NCBI RefSeq assembly: GCF_000005505.3
Contig: NC_016131.3
Span: forward strand, 7,275,501-7,339,500
DNA length: 64,000 bases
Source of the DNA: Brachypodium distachyon
Taxonomy: Eukaryota; Streptophyta; Magnoliopsida; Poales; Poaceae
Direction of reading: 5' to 3'
The notes beneath the pieces are model-generated. The model was given only the letters and a program-made list of their open reading frames with translations, was not told the DNA's origin and made no database searches. The position numbers were made by a program, and so were the translations under genes. This document shows positions 35,720-49,860 of this stretch, piece after piece. Position 1 is the stretch's first letter, and the number at the start of each line of letters is the position of its first letter.

Positions 35720-37104
35720 TTAAGCTGCAATAGGATGCCTGGTGATGCCACGCCCTTCGTCCAGGACAAAGTTGTTGTCGCTAAAGTGAGCGCTGGACAA
35801 GAACGGTTTCTGGTCATAGATTTTGAACTCCTGGGGCTATATTCGGCAGAGTAAATAGAGGTCAAGAAATGGAACTAATGCCAAGGTGGCACCGTTTCTA
35901 GAGGAAGAATCATGAGCAAAAGTGTTTCCACCAGGCTATCACCTTGTTCTTCAGGTCATCCACTTTAACCTCAATGTGAGTCAAGCGTGTGGTTGATCCC
36001 GACACAATTTGCTCATAGTGCAAGGCGTCCTTCACCAGTGTGTGCAGGAGGAGCAGAAGCAGCTCGTTGTAACCCTTCTTGTAAGTCATGTATTTGTGGA
36101 AATTCTGCACAGACAACAGAAGTTCGTTAAAAATTTACAAGAACATTGGCAAAAAGCTAGAGAGGTTTTTGCTTTGAACACAGGACCAAAAGTATTGAGG
36201 CTTCCAAGGCAATGCAAGGATTGTCATCTTCACTACCAGAACTCCATTAGGTAACCTCAATTAGGTTGGCAAACAATATAACAGTTCAAGCTCAACACTT
36301 AATTTACTTTTTGAAGTGCTTTCTACACCAAATTTCCTTATAGCCTCTGAATATGACTTAACAAATAAGTACAGTGGCCACACCAAACCTCCAAATTCAT
36401 GATTTACCACGACCTGATTTACATGATCTCCCGCAGCTTTGTGCCCCTCCCCATCAACACAACCTCGTCGTCTCCTTCTAGGTTACTTTTAGGGCCTGCA
36501 CTGCCGACGCCATCTCCTCACTACTGCACCCCACGGTCCTGTCAGGGTGGATGGGAGATATAATGGCAGCGGGGGGAGGAGCAGTGACAACCCTAGCAGG
36601 TGTGCCGACGACGCAATGTAATGTAGAGATCCAACCAAGAATCACTTAAAGGATATGAAATTTGAGATGAGGGACAGACCTGGGCAGAGAGGCACGCGCT
36701 GGCGGAAACCAGAGAAGCTGCGATTTGGGCGGCACAGCAGGCAGCACGAGCGGTCGACGACAAGGGGAGGCGCTCGGCGGGTGCGCTCGGAAGCAGCTCG
36801 GGCAGGCGCCAGCTACGGGACGCGCACGAGGCAGAGAGGCGGGGACGGGAAGAGCTAGTTCGGCACACGCCCGGAGCGTGGTGGCCTCATCCTCCGACGC
36901 TGCGGCGCGAGCGAGGACACCCCGCTCGGGTCAGCACTGGTCTTCTTGCTGCCGATCACCTCCGCCGCCTCCCCCTCCGCGGCGGCGCTCTCCTCCACCT
37001 CCTCCGCCACCTCGTCGGCGTCCTCGAAGCTCAGCCTCGACGCCGTCACCTCCACGAGGCCGCCGTTCGCGTCACGGCGGCCGCTGCCCCTGCGTCGATC
37101 CATC
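35720..37104 (-). CDS. Unidentified gene; two well-supported 3' exons, uncertain 5' part
   Basis: Two exons join in phase 0: 36104-35943 (NFHKYMTYKKGYNELLLLLL, on to THIEVKVDDLKNK; 54 residues) and 35830-35720 (EFKIYDQKPFLSSAHFSDNN, on to GRGITRHPIAA and stop; 36 residues). Both are bounded by AG and GT at the internal junctions. The first is strongly helical and may be a coiled coil. A likely first exon starts at 37104 (MDRRRGSGRRDANGGLVEVT, then SFEDADEVAEEVEESAAAEG) and runs open to about 36860; it is acidic and low-complexity. The same GC-rich block stays open in another frame to about 36680, so a frameshift or unseen splice is possible. I do not recognise the family. The gene could be an intact small gene with middle exons I missed or a decaying one. 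Confidence 0.45.
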
Positions 37105-38168
37105 TCGCTGGCTCTCTCGAATCTTGCTTGAGTTTCAGCTTGCAGATTATAGTACTCCATACCTTTTTTGAGTGTCAAAAGCATGCATAGATATGAAATG
37201 GTTTTTTGTTTTTTGCGAAGAAATGGTTGTTTACATCCAAACATTCTCAATGCCAAATGGTGCCCTATATCACAACATCGAGGAATCGGCAGAACACATC
37301 TTGATGTATTGTTTCGTTTGTGCAGCAGATTAGAAGATCGTCGCATAATGAGTTACCTTTGCCATATTCTACCAAATTTAGAAGCTTGATAGTCAAAACC
37401 ATACATGGATCCACTCATAGATCGGCCTAAACCTTTCCAAGCACGGTAGGTTTTTTGCCTCTTCCGCACTCGCGCATTGAGCCATGTGCTTCCAAGGTGA
37501 TAAAGAGCACTTCAACACGATCAAAGCACAATCCCTACACTCCTCTTCTAAAGTTCTAGAAATGAGGCATCAACATTAAGCTTTGTCCAACCTTCTAGAG
37601 GGGTGAACTAGTGTTGCACCGGTTTGCTCACATGAACTTTGTTTTTTTTTGCAGGTAGAGAACTTTCAACTTTCTACACTCTCAAGTTTGTAAAGCCGTG
37701 AACTTTTAACAACTTTTTGATTACTACTGCTAAAGATTCGTCAGACGTGCACATGAAAGCTTATGAGGCCTCGATCAAGGTTTTTCCCCTGCCAAATATG
37801 ACATTGTTACACAAATACCATGCTCTTCAAAATAAGAAAAGGAGCTTGTCACAAATGTGTAGGCTGGCTATACTGAGCATGAGCAAGCAAGAGTCTGGCC
37901 CTTGACCACGCAAATTGTCCTCAGGCGACAACAGCGGACCGAGATCCCTCCCGCGATACTTTCACTTTGGGCACTCGGCACATTACGTGCATCTTATACC
38001 ATTTTGTACAAAATAAACATGCGAATGTGTCTTTGTCAAGCCTTTTCCCCTTGCAAATGTCACGTGAGCACTGAGCACATGATATTCGAATGGTCAAAGT
38101 AACGAATCAAATGGGACATAGTCAAAAAAATACGGTGCTATATGTGATTAATTAGACATAAAAACATA

Positions 38169-38396
38169 CTCCCTCCGTTACTTAAATCAAGGCCTATATT
38201 GTTTCCTTTGACCAAAGATTACTCCATCAACATGTGACTTATGTGATATAAATCATAATCATAAACAAGTACTTTTGAATGTGAATCCAATGATATCAAT
38301 TTTATTTCATAAAAAATATATATTAATAGATTAAATCTTGGTCAAAGGCTCGGTCAAAGAAAACAATATACGTCCTAATTTAAGAAACGGAGGGAG
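38169..38396. mobile_element. Stowaway MITE, 228 bp
   Basis: CTCCCTCCGTTACTTAAATC at the left and TTTAAGAAACGGAGGGAG at the right are inverted repeats with TA on each side. GGCCTATATTGTTTCCTTTG is mirrored by AAAGAAAACAATATACG near the right end. Confidence 0.88.
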
Positions 38397-40091
38397 TATT
38401 GCTTTGCTCAAAGACGTTGAGTAAGGCGTCGACGAGGGCTACAATCTATCCAAAATTGGTATGGAAACATAAGAATTAAATGTTCCCGACCACATAATTT
38501 TACTTCATATGTAAGGTTTGGATTTATTTTTTCTCTCTTTACATCCATAAACTAATGAATTTTTAGCCTATTTTTTTGCTTTAGTATGCTGTCCTTTGAG
38601 CAACATCTTTGGTTTTCACAGCCTCTGAATTCTAATCGATGAGTAGAACTGTAGGAACTAGTATGCCCGCGTCAGCTGCATGGTTCGTTCTTGGGCACAC
38701 AGGAGTCAGGACAATGTGCTCCATGTTGTATGGAAGAGTTTCACGAGTACAGGGAAGGAAAAGAAAGCTGCCACGGAACATGTTATTTTGCTCCGATCGA
38801 AATTAATTGTCACAACTTTATCTAGAGGCAATTACATGCCGATATGCTTCTCTCCAATTGCAAATGAAATCCATATCTATGGGAGGTCGATGCTAATCCA
38901 TTCCATACTTCTCAGTTAGAGTCTATCACCAGCTAATGGAAGTCGACCCGAACTGCATGCAAGAGGATCACGATCCCTGGAATTCCTCCCAAGTGGTCAT
39001 TTCATATGTATTTTACTCTCTTCCGGTGCCAATCCCTGCACCTCAATCCAGCTTAAGGTAACCTTCTCCTGACGCACATGTGACGTCGTGCGAGTGCCTC
39101 TCATGCATCGGTCACGGCCAGTTCAAGTTCCATGGAGCCCTCCAGAGCCGCAGGGCAACATACCAACAACAAGAGGGACAAAAGTGGTAGCGAGTTGCAG
39201 TAATTTAATCCCAGAGAGGATGCTGCACGCACAAAAGTGAAGACGACTGCACAAAATGACATAACTTTTTAATTCACGTGGACCTGTCGATTGGTATCGT
39301 AGTAAAGTTATCTCAGAGGACGAGACAGCGGCGTACCGGCGTACCGTTTCAGAAATCAGAAAAATGTGAAAGACGGGCCATTTTGGGTCCACGGAAATGT
39401 CATCGTTTCTCCAGATATGCATGCGTATGAACGACGAGGCAAAGCGACTGGAGAGAGGAGTTTTTCTGGACTCTGCCGTGGTCTGGACCAACAAACATTG
39501 TATAAGTCAGGGGCAGAACTGCACTATATCTATTGGGTTTAGATGAACCCAATAAATATTGTCAATTTCAACAGAATTTGGACCAGAAACTACATGTGAA
39601 TCCAATACTTGGTTTTTCTGACTCCGCCACTGGTATAAGTGGACCAGACCAATGGACTTAAAACTTGTTGTCTTCTTGCAAACCTGTTTCGATTAGCTTT
39701 AGGGTAGAACCACACCAATATATAATGCATAATCATCGTGCGCACAGAACAGAACAGAGGCTGAGACAGGAAGAACAGTTGTTGCGCAACAAATATCTCG
39801 CTGCGTAGGCAGATTTCGCTTGACCTCACCACACGTCCACGCCCACAGAATGCCTATCCGTCCGTCATCTCTCTTTCTTTTGGAAGCGAGCTATCAAGAA
39901 AGATACATATCCACTCCCTGAAAAGAAGTTTTCGAGACGCATTCCCGTGTCCTGTGGATAGGAACGGAATCATGAGCATGACGCCGATGCAAAACTTGTT
40001 GCTTTGCTTAAATTATTTAAGTCACGCTAATTATCAAAGAAGTGCTCTCAAGCTCTGTGAACTGTAGCTGGAACCAACCATGGAAATATTA

Positions 40092-40200
40092 CCTCCGTTT
40101 CATAATTCTTATTGAAATATTACATATATCTAAATGTTTTTAGGAATAGATACATATATTTTTATGCAAATTTGACACAAGAATTATGAAACGGAGAGAG
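40092..40200 (+). mobile_element. Stowaway MITE, 109 bp
   Basis: The left end CCTCCGTTTCATAATTCTT (first bases eroded) and right end AAGAATTATGAAACGGAGAGAG-type sequence are inverted, with TA on both sides. Inner text TTGAAATATTACAT...TAGATACAT is shared with 56176-56288. Confidence 0.85.
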
Positions 40201-40500
40201 TACCGAGCTGTGGTCGGAGCCTGAGTCTGACAGACTGAAATGCACTTCCTCTGTAGTCTGAGGCTGAGGGGGTCAGACAATATAGCCACTTGTCCATGAG
40301 CCAGTGCCTGTTGCTGAATTCTGTCATGAAATTATCCCACGTGATGGAAGTATAGGCCATCGTGATTCGAGCGGCTCCATCTTGATCTTTTTTCCCAAAC
40401 GTCGTAGTCTCCAGGAATATACAGACGCAAGGAAGAAAAGGACGTAGAGCATTTATTTACGACGTAAGGGCCGTCACGGCCGTGAGAGCCCATTTACTAT

Positions 40501-40953
40501 CATATAGTTAAAAACTTTGAGCACAAGAAACAGCTAGGAAAAGCGCTGATGTTTTCCAATACCCCTTCCTCCGTTGCGCAGCACAACAAATCTGACAGTT
40601 CTACAGATGTACAGTTGGCCAACAGAGTGGGCCACCCATCTACTGAGGATTTGGTGCAGTGCAGTAGACCCACCAAAACTTAACGATGCATTCCAACCTA
40701 ACAAGAACAAAGTTAAGAAACCACATACTCTGACATGCAAATGGTGAGCAAGGGACAACAGTGTAGACAACCACATAACATGCATAATAACAAAGGTGCC
40801 AAGCAACCACAGGTCCTTACAACACAACAGGTTGTAAACCAACCATCACAAATCAAATGTTTAGACAGACAGATAACACCAGATAAAGCCACTCATGGCA
40901 GATCACAGGATAACAGCAATAGCAGGCCTTGGGATTGCAACAGGATACAGGCT
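40501..40953 (-). other. Alpha-tubulin 3' UTR and downstream
   Basis: This region follows the tubulin stop codon on the minus strand and is where its 3' UTR should lie. No poly(A) signal could be chosen with confidence, and no gene is seen. Confidence 0.5.
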
Positions 40954-43622
<2,669 letters not shown>

Positions 43623-43629
43623 GAGCGGC

Positions 43630-44498
43630 ACACGGCCTGGAGTGCAGACGAAGGGAAGGGCCGTTTTTGCATCCGCACCCCTGTGGATATTTTTGAGTTT
43701 ACACTATCCGGCCAGTTTGGATCGTTGAACGGTCGGGTCAGGGTGGTTGCGCCGTTCCGCGTGACCTGGGTCAGGCTGTCATGTGCCGTTCGTGAAGCTC
43801 GTATCTTTGAGGGGCCTGTGTGCAAAAGTGCTCCTCGCCGTGCGGCACTTTTTGTTAGCACTTGGCGAGAGGTTACCCAGCCCCGTTGTTTCGCTGACAT
43901 GTGGTCCTAGTTTTTGTTTACGAGAGCCATCAGTGGGTGCATGACTTTGGGTGTGCTCGACCTCGGTTGCTCTAGGAAATTGGCGTTCGAAAATAAAGAA
44001 TTATCGGTTGGTAGCGTGGCCACCGCATCCATGTAGGTGAAACTGAAACACCACCGCTGCTCCACCCACGACGGGATGTCTCGTCTGTAACGTGGGCCAT
44101 GGCGTATGGTGGGCCCTACGATTCGGTGAGAGAGGATAACCGTACTGTGCGGGAATTGGTTTGGATGGACGGTTCCACCATTTGTGGCTACGGCGTGGGC
44201 GATCGTGCTGGTAATATTTTTTGATTTTGAAATGAGCGAGCGGGAGAGAGAAGAGAATGGCGCAGTTGCTCGGATCTTCTTCTTTCTTTTTTTTAGGAGC
44301 CTCTTGTGTCTGCCACGTTTACGGCTGGTCGCACCTACAGACCTTTTTTCCGTGGACTGTTGGTTGATTGGGCCATAGCTGGATATTTGACAATAGAAAT
44401 GGGCCTTTTGCGCCGATTCTTCTACCCGCAGCGCACGCCCAGTACATAGTGGGCTGACCCTTGTGAGCTTCTGGTCCCGGATATCTTTCCCAGAAGAC
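43630..44498. other. Spacer between tubulin promoter and Harbinger element
   Basis: No gene or repeat was recognised. It includes the upstream promoter of alpha-tubulin. ORFs are short and unlike known proteins. Confidence 0.5.
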
Positions 44499-44760
44499 TA
44501 AGGGCCTGATTGGATCGTCGTTTTCGGCCTGTATACCCGTGTAAATTACGGAGGCCACAAAAAATACCACCGAAGCCCAAAATCGCGATTGGTTCGTCGT
44601 TGTCGGTTCTTTTTTCTCCCGGTTTCGGCCCGAAACGACGGAAATTGTTACGGACCTAAGAAGGCCCGGAAAAATTTCTTCGTCAAGATCAGAAAGAAGC
44701 AAGGAGAGGGGCGACCGCGGGGTGCGAGAACCCTAGAAACCCGCCGCCGGCGCGAGGCGA

Positions 44761-44840
44761 GGCGGGATCCGTTGACTGGAGACCCCGAGGAGGAGGCGGC
44801 GGCGAGGCGGGATCCGTCGACTGGAGACCCTGAGAAGGTG
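44761..44840 (+). repeat. 45-bp tandem repeat in the Harbinger leader
   Basis: GGCGGGATCCGTTGACTGGA at 44761 recurs at 44806 with one T/C change, and continues GACCC.GAG in both. The period is a multiple of three and the segment is open (RRDPLTGDPEEEAA, ARRDPSTGDPEK), but there is no sign that it is translated. Confidence 0.75.
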
Positions 44841-45773
44841 TCGGCAGCGGCGGCGGCAAGGCAACACGAAACCTTGAGAGGTGGCGGTGAGGAGACGCAA
44901 GGCTTCCGGCGCCTCCGCCCGACGCGAGGCTTCAGCGACGACGGGAACCAGCTCTCCAGAGACCACGCTGCCGCTCGGACTCTCTGCCACCGAACCCCCC
45001 AGGCCCTTGCTCTCCTCCGGTGGCAAGCAGGTACATCTTACCATCCTGCACTTGTTTCTTTTTCTACCGGCGATTACCAATGTCCAACCACTGTTGCCTA
45101 CACCACACATCTTCAGATATTCTCCAATCAAGCAAGATGTACTAGTCCCACAGATTTTTTTTTACCTGCATTTGTTAATAGTTACCCATAAGATCAATGA
45201 CGTGAATGGAGGTTATTTCAAGCATATATACTTGGATTATATTATACTACCTTTGCTCTCTTTGTTATTTCAAAGTTATTTACATCTGGATAGATTATAT
45301 TATCCTTATCCAGATGTAGATCTAGGTGCTTGCAAAAAATTGGTAGCTTTCTAACGCTGTCAAAGAGTGTTGCCCATCGTGTTGATATTTTTATCGTTTT
45401 ATATCCAGATGTAGCAGCAAAGTAAGATAGCCTTCTAACACTAGGAACATGAAATTGGATGAAACAAATGATCTTTTTAACATTCCTAAAGTACTAGGTG
45501 TATATGCAGTGCTTGCAGAAAAATGTGGTTGGGAATCGATTCCTGTTAACTAGGTGTAAACTAGTTGGCGTTCTACTTGTCCAGTTTTAGTACATTCTCC
45601 GTGCTTGTATTGCATCTCCTATATTAGTAATAAATAATTGTTGTATGATTCCTCTTATTCTATCATGTTTGTCTAATTTTATTGCTGCTTGTGCTGCTCC
45701 TGGTATGCTGCTGTTGTATGGTTGCTCTTATACTAGCCTTTTATTGGTGTACTATTTTGTCAATTAGGCCTTT

Positions 45774-47063
45774 ATGAGTTATTTGGAAATGGATATTTCT
45801 GATTCTGATGAGGAGGAAGAAGAAGAGGAAATGATGTTTTTAGTTTTTCCGGCATTATACCTACTCTCCAAGAAAACTAAAATTCCAATGAATACATCCA
45901 TTCTCACGGGTCCAAAATATATCCAAGAGTTACTTGATGGTCACCCAACTAGATGCTATGATGTTTTAAGAATGGAGTCAAAACATTTTCCAAGGACTTG
46001 CCGATTATCTCAGATCCAAAAATCTTTTGCAAAATTCAAGAGAAGTTAGTGTTGAAGAACAGCTAGGAATGCTGATGTATATGATGTCACGAAATGCTAG
46101 CTACCGTACATTAGCTGGAAACAATCTTTAGACATGTCAATGCATGCATTGATGCAATCACATCATTGGCGACCGACTTTGTCAAGTCCCCATCAATGGA
46201 TCCTCATTGCAAAATATCATCAAGTCCCCAATTTTGGCCTTACTTTGAGGTATTCCATCTATGCAATGTAACATAGCAGCTTCTATGTTTACATTGCAAT
46301 ACAAGTTTTTAAATGTGTTGTCTATTTCTTGTCGAATTGTGTAGGGGCAATAGATGGGACTCATGTCCCTATTACAATATCAAGTAGTGAGGCAGCTCCT
46401 TATAGGAACAGAAAGGGAACTCTTTCTCAAAATGTCATGGTTGCTTGCGACTTTGACTTGAGCTTTGTTTATGTTTCAACCGGTTGGGAAGGATCTGCAT
46501 CAGATGTTGGGGTATTGAATTCTGCAATTCGATCTGGATTTCAAGTACCTGAAGGCAAGTACTATTTGGTTGATGGGGGATATGCAAATACGCCAAAGTT
46601 TCTTGCTCCATACCGAGGAGTTCGGTACCATCTGAATGATCAAAGTCGAAGCAATTGTCGACCGAAGGACTACAAAGAGCTATTCAACCTTCTTCATGCT
46701 CGTCTGAGAAATCACATAGAACGTGTATTTGGCGTTCTAAAGATGCGGTTTCCTATCCTAAAAGTTGCAACACACTATCCAATACAAACACAAGTGAAAA
46801 TTCCAGTGGTTGCAATTGTATTGCATAATATAATCCGTAGCCATAGAGGTGATGAAGAATGGTTAACTACCCAAACATTGCATATTGATCCTCGTAGATA
46901 TGTTGATCTTCCTAGTGGAGACGTGACAACTCGAGTTGATTCAACACCATCAAGTAGCCAAAGGAACCCGGGTAATGCTCTAAGAGATGATATAGCAAAG
47001 AAGATGTGGGCAGATTATGAAAAGACAAGGTCTCGTAGAGCAGAAAGGAGATCTAGTCGATGA
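45774..47063 (+). pseudogene. PIF/Harbinger DDE transposase, frame-broken
   Basis: All three predicted catalytic residues are kept in the second part: Asp in GAIDGTHVP, Asp in YLVDGGYANTPKFLAPYRG, and Glu in RNHIERVFGVLKMRFPIL. The N-terminal helix-turn-helix half is damaged. One extra base near 45984-45991 shifts the frame within SKHF/QGLADYLRSKNLL. A second break near 46110-46132 loses the QERFQHSG-type segment between YRTLA and ETIFRHVNACIDAI. A 95-bp intron is likely at 46250-46344, ending at GTGTAG. The part from 46345 to the stop at 47063 is one open frame ending in a basic RRAERRSSR tail. It may have been active until fairly recently, but cannot encode a full enzyme now. Confidence 0.85.
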
Positions 47064-47228
47064 GCATTTGCTGCTACTTATGTTATGTTTGTACTAATTT
47101 GCTGTCATAATACATACTTGGTGTATGTGTATTTAAAATTATGTTTTACTTCCAGATTTGTCTATGCTTCAATCTAAGATCTTGTATTTACATATATGTA
47201 ATTTATCTATGGTTCAATGTAAGATCTC

Positions 47229-48410
47229 ATGGCACAAAGAGCGAGGTGGACTTCGAAGTATGAAAAAGGCCTTGTGGATCTACTCACAGAGTACAATCTA
47301 TCTCAATATCGTGGTCAAAATGGATGGAGTTCAGAAGGTTGGAACCGGATTGCGAAAGATATGAATGCAATGTTCCCTCATGCAAGATTTACCAAGGCTC
47401 AAGCCCAAGATAAAGAGTCGCAGTTGAAGAAAGACTTCAAGGCTATAAAATCAATTGTCAGTCGAAGCGGCATTTCTTGGAACCCAACTGCTTGCATGAT
47501 TAATACAACACCTGAGAAATGGGAGGAGATAATTGATGTAACATCTTAAACCATTCAATTTCATATACTAGTTCGATCTTGTATTGTGAATATAATCTGA
47601 AGTTGACCAACTAACTTATTGCTTTGTTTATTTTTGGCAGAAAGACTCAAAGTTCAGAAAGTACGAAGGGAAGAGCTTCCCGTTGTTTGAGGCTCTCGAT
47701 CTCCTGTATGAAGGTAACATTGCTCAAGGGAAACTGTGCTTCACTACCAGCCAACCTCAAAGCAGTAGCAGCAGGAAACACCAAAGAAATGAAAGTGATA
47801 GCACTAGAAATCTCCCTCCGAGAGTAGATAGGATGACAAGCCAAAGATGGGAGAGAAGCATTGTTGATGATGAAACACAGAATTCTAGATATGATGTTGA
47901 CAAAATGGATGCAGCTGGAAGGGATTTGAGTTATGAAATGCCACGATACTTTGATGAAGAAGTTGTTGCTGAAGATGGTGATGAGTTCAAGAAATTCAAA
48001 GGAGTGATGATCATGCTAACTCAAGAAGTGGAGTACAAGAAACAAAAGGCAAGAAACAAAAGGGCAATTCATCTTTCTCACGCATTGAACAAACCATGTC
48101 AGAATATGTCAATCTCAAGAAGGAACAAGTCGTCATGAAAGAACAAGCCTCAAAGCAAGGACAACAATACTCAATTCCAAGATGCTTAGAAGTGTTAAAT
48201 GCAATGGACGATGTGTCCGATGATATCAAGGTCCTGGCCTCGGATGTTTTCAAGGATGCGGCAAATCGTGAGCTTTTTCTATGCTATGACTCAAAACTCC
48301 GAGGTTTGTGGTTGAAGAAGGAGGTGGTGAAGCTTGGAGTTCAGTTGCCTCCTTGTAAGTTGTTCTTGCATCTTCTCATTTGTTTTATAGCGTATATGCA
48401 TGTGTTTTAA
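47229..48410 (+). pseudogene. Harbinger Myb/SANT-like accessory protein, frame-broken
   Basis: The first exon (47229-47537) reads MAQRARWTSKYEKGLVDLLT, with the WNRIAKDMNAMFP and WEEIID blocks of the Myb/SANT-like DNA-binding domain of plant transposons. A GT-AG intron (47538-47640) leads to KDSKFRKYEGKSFPLFEALD. The frame is then open to about 48050, where a 14-bp tandem duplication shifts it. Beyond that, the proper frame resumes as GNSSFSRIEQTMSEYVNLKK and ends near GVQLPP. In PIF/Harbinger elements this protein binds the element ends or assists nuclear import of the transposase. Here it would be truncated. Confidence 0.8.
48037..48064 (+). repeat. 14-bp tandem duplication that breaks the Myb-like ORF
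   Basis: AAGAAACAAAAGGC is immediately followed by AAGAAACAAAAGGG. Counting one copy only restores continuity between KKQK and GNSSFSR, so the duplication is the inactivating event for this ORF. Confidence 0.85.
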
Positions 48411-49300
48411 AGATCTGCTGCTGCTGATGCTACTGCATTACACTGCTTTTTTTGTTCTTTCATAATTGGTTAAGACATGTGTACTTGTCCTCTGGTAATA
48501 CACATAGTACCTCCATCTTTGTTTATGAACACATGGTGACATAGCTTCTTTAAGATCGATATCGATTGTTCTGTTAATACATTTCACCTTCAGTTCATTA
48601 AGATTGATATTGGTTGTTCTTTAGTATTTCCTTAGGACTATTATCTGAGTGATTTGTGCCCTTCATAATCTAACACTAATGTAACACTATTGCTGCACAT
48701 TGTCTCTTGCTGAAACCAAAGAGAACAACAATATTATGGTATTTTGTTTTTAATGATGCATGCTTCCATTTGTAGGAGGCAGAATGAAGAGAGAACAAGA
48801 CAGTTTGTTTATCTGAAAACTTCAAGGCAAATATGCTTGTTGGATAGGCATCACTATGGATCTTGCTATATGTTTGCTTTTGTTGTCTGATGTTTACTAC
48901 GCGAGAAATTTACTTTGTTTGTCAACTTCCTGTTCTTTTTGGGGAATCATACAATGCCACTTCGATTGACAGTTTGAAAATGTTCTTTTTGGATAATCAT
49001 GTTGCTTGTTGACAATGCATTGGAAAATTGCATGATCATTTGTATTTGCATTATGGGCATGTACAACGTGTTGTTGTTCATTTTTGGGAAACCATACAAC
49101 GGCAAGCTGCATTATACAACGTGTATAGCAAACGACGTGAGCCCAGAGTTGTAGTCTTGTTTCAATACCTTCCTAGCCAAACGGAAGTTTGCAACCTAAA
49201 AAAATACCCCTGTATAAGCAGGTTTTCGTGGGGGCAGGTATAATACACCTGGGAATGTTTCCGCCGGTATATATACACATGCTTCCCAAGCGGGGCCTAA

Positions 49301-49858
49301 GGCCTAATCTTTTCTGGAAGAAATTAAGTATCAAGTTACCACATTGAAGCTGTCCGGCCCGACAAACCCAATTGATCCAGTCTTCTATTTGGCCCATACA
49401 AAAGTTGCTAATTGAAACTTTCGTGTGGCCGTTAGCCTCCTGAAAAAAAACCCAAAAATTAGACCCGAACAGAACCTCCCCCATCTCTTGTTCGGCTCCA
49501 GGCTAGGGTTGGGGCGCCACCAACCTCCCCATCTCGCCGAGCGCCGCTGCCAACCTCCGTCCGCGCCACTCTCCCCATCTCCCTCGGATCAGCCCGTGCT
49601 CCCCCTCTCCCCATCTCCTCCGGAGCTCGTTGCCGGCGGCCGTGCGGCCCGAAGCTCGTCGGCGCCCTCCCTATCTCTCAAGGACGCGCCGCCGCGGAAC
49701 CCACTGCCCCGGACGCGCCGCCGCGGATCTGCCGCCCATTCCAGAAGCCAAAAAGAAGGGAATGTAAACAGCTTCTGGGGCTTCTCTGGGCAGCAGCTTG
49801 TGTGAGAAATTCAGCTGAAGCCGGCTTCCAGAGAAGCTCAAGCCAAAAAGAAGGGGGC
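49301..49858. other. GC-rich low-complexity block with direct repeats
   Basis: 49480-49730 is a CT/GC-rich block open in several frames with no recognisable protein. AGCCAAAAAGAAGGG occurs twice in the same orientation (49746-49760 and 49841-49855), bracketing a foldback segment (CTTCTCTGG and CCAGAGAAG). This may be debris from a small DNA transposon. Confidence 0.4.
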
Positions 49859-49860
49859 CA

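Larger units (their letters stand above)
37105..40500. other. Intergenic, MITEs only
   Basis: Two complete Stowaway MITEs are listed separately. The rest shows no ORF with family resemblance and no repeat ends that I could recognise. ORFs up to 123 codons occur on the minus strand near 39.1-39.5 kb but look like chance. Confidence 0.55.
44502..49297 (+). mobile_element. PIF/Harbinger DNA transposon, 4796 bp, decayed autonomous copy
   Basis: The left end GGGCCTGATTGGATCG and the right end, read on the minus strand as GGCCCCGCTTGGGAAG, are imperfect inverted repeats. TAA flanks both sides (44499-44501 and 49298-49300), the three-base target duplication of this superfamily. Inside, on the plus strand, are a DDE transposase (about 45774-47063) and a Myb/SANT-like accessory protein (47229-48410), the two proteins PIF/Harbinger elements need. 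Both frames are broken, so this copy could not move on its own proteins. The region 44580-45770 is non-coding leader with an in-frame 45-bp tandem repeat. The element starts about 900 bp from the tubulin TATA box. Confidence 0.9.

Noticed and set aside
48770..48820. Extra 3' exon of the Harbinger Myb-like protein (after TTTGTAG)
   Set aside because: Joining it to GVQLPP at the GTAAGT donor gives an immediate stop codon and adds no protein, so it was not included.
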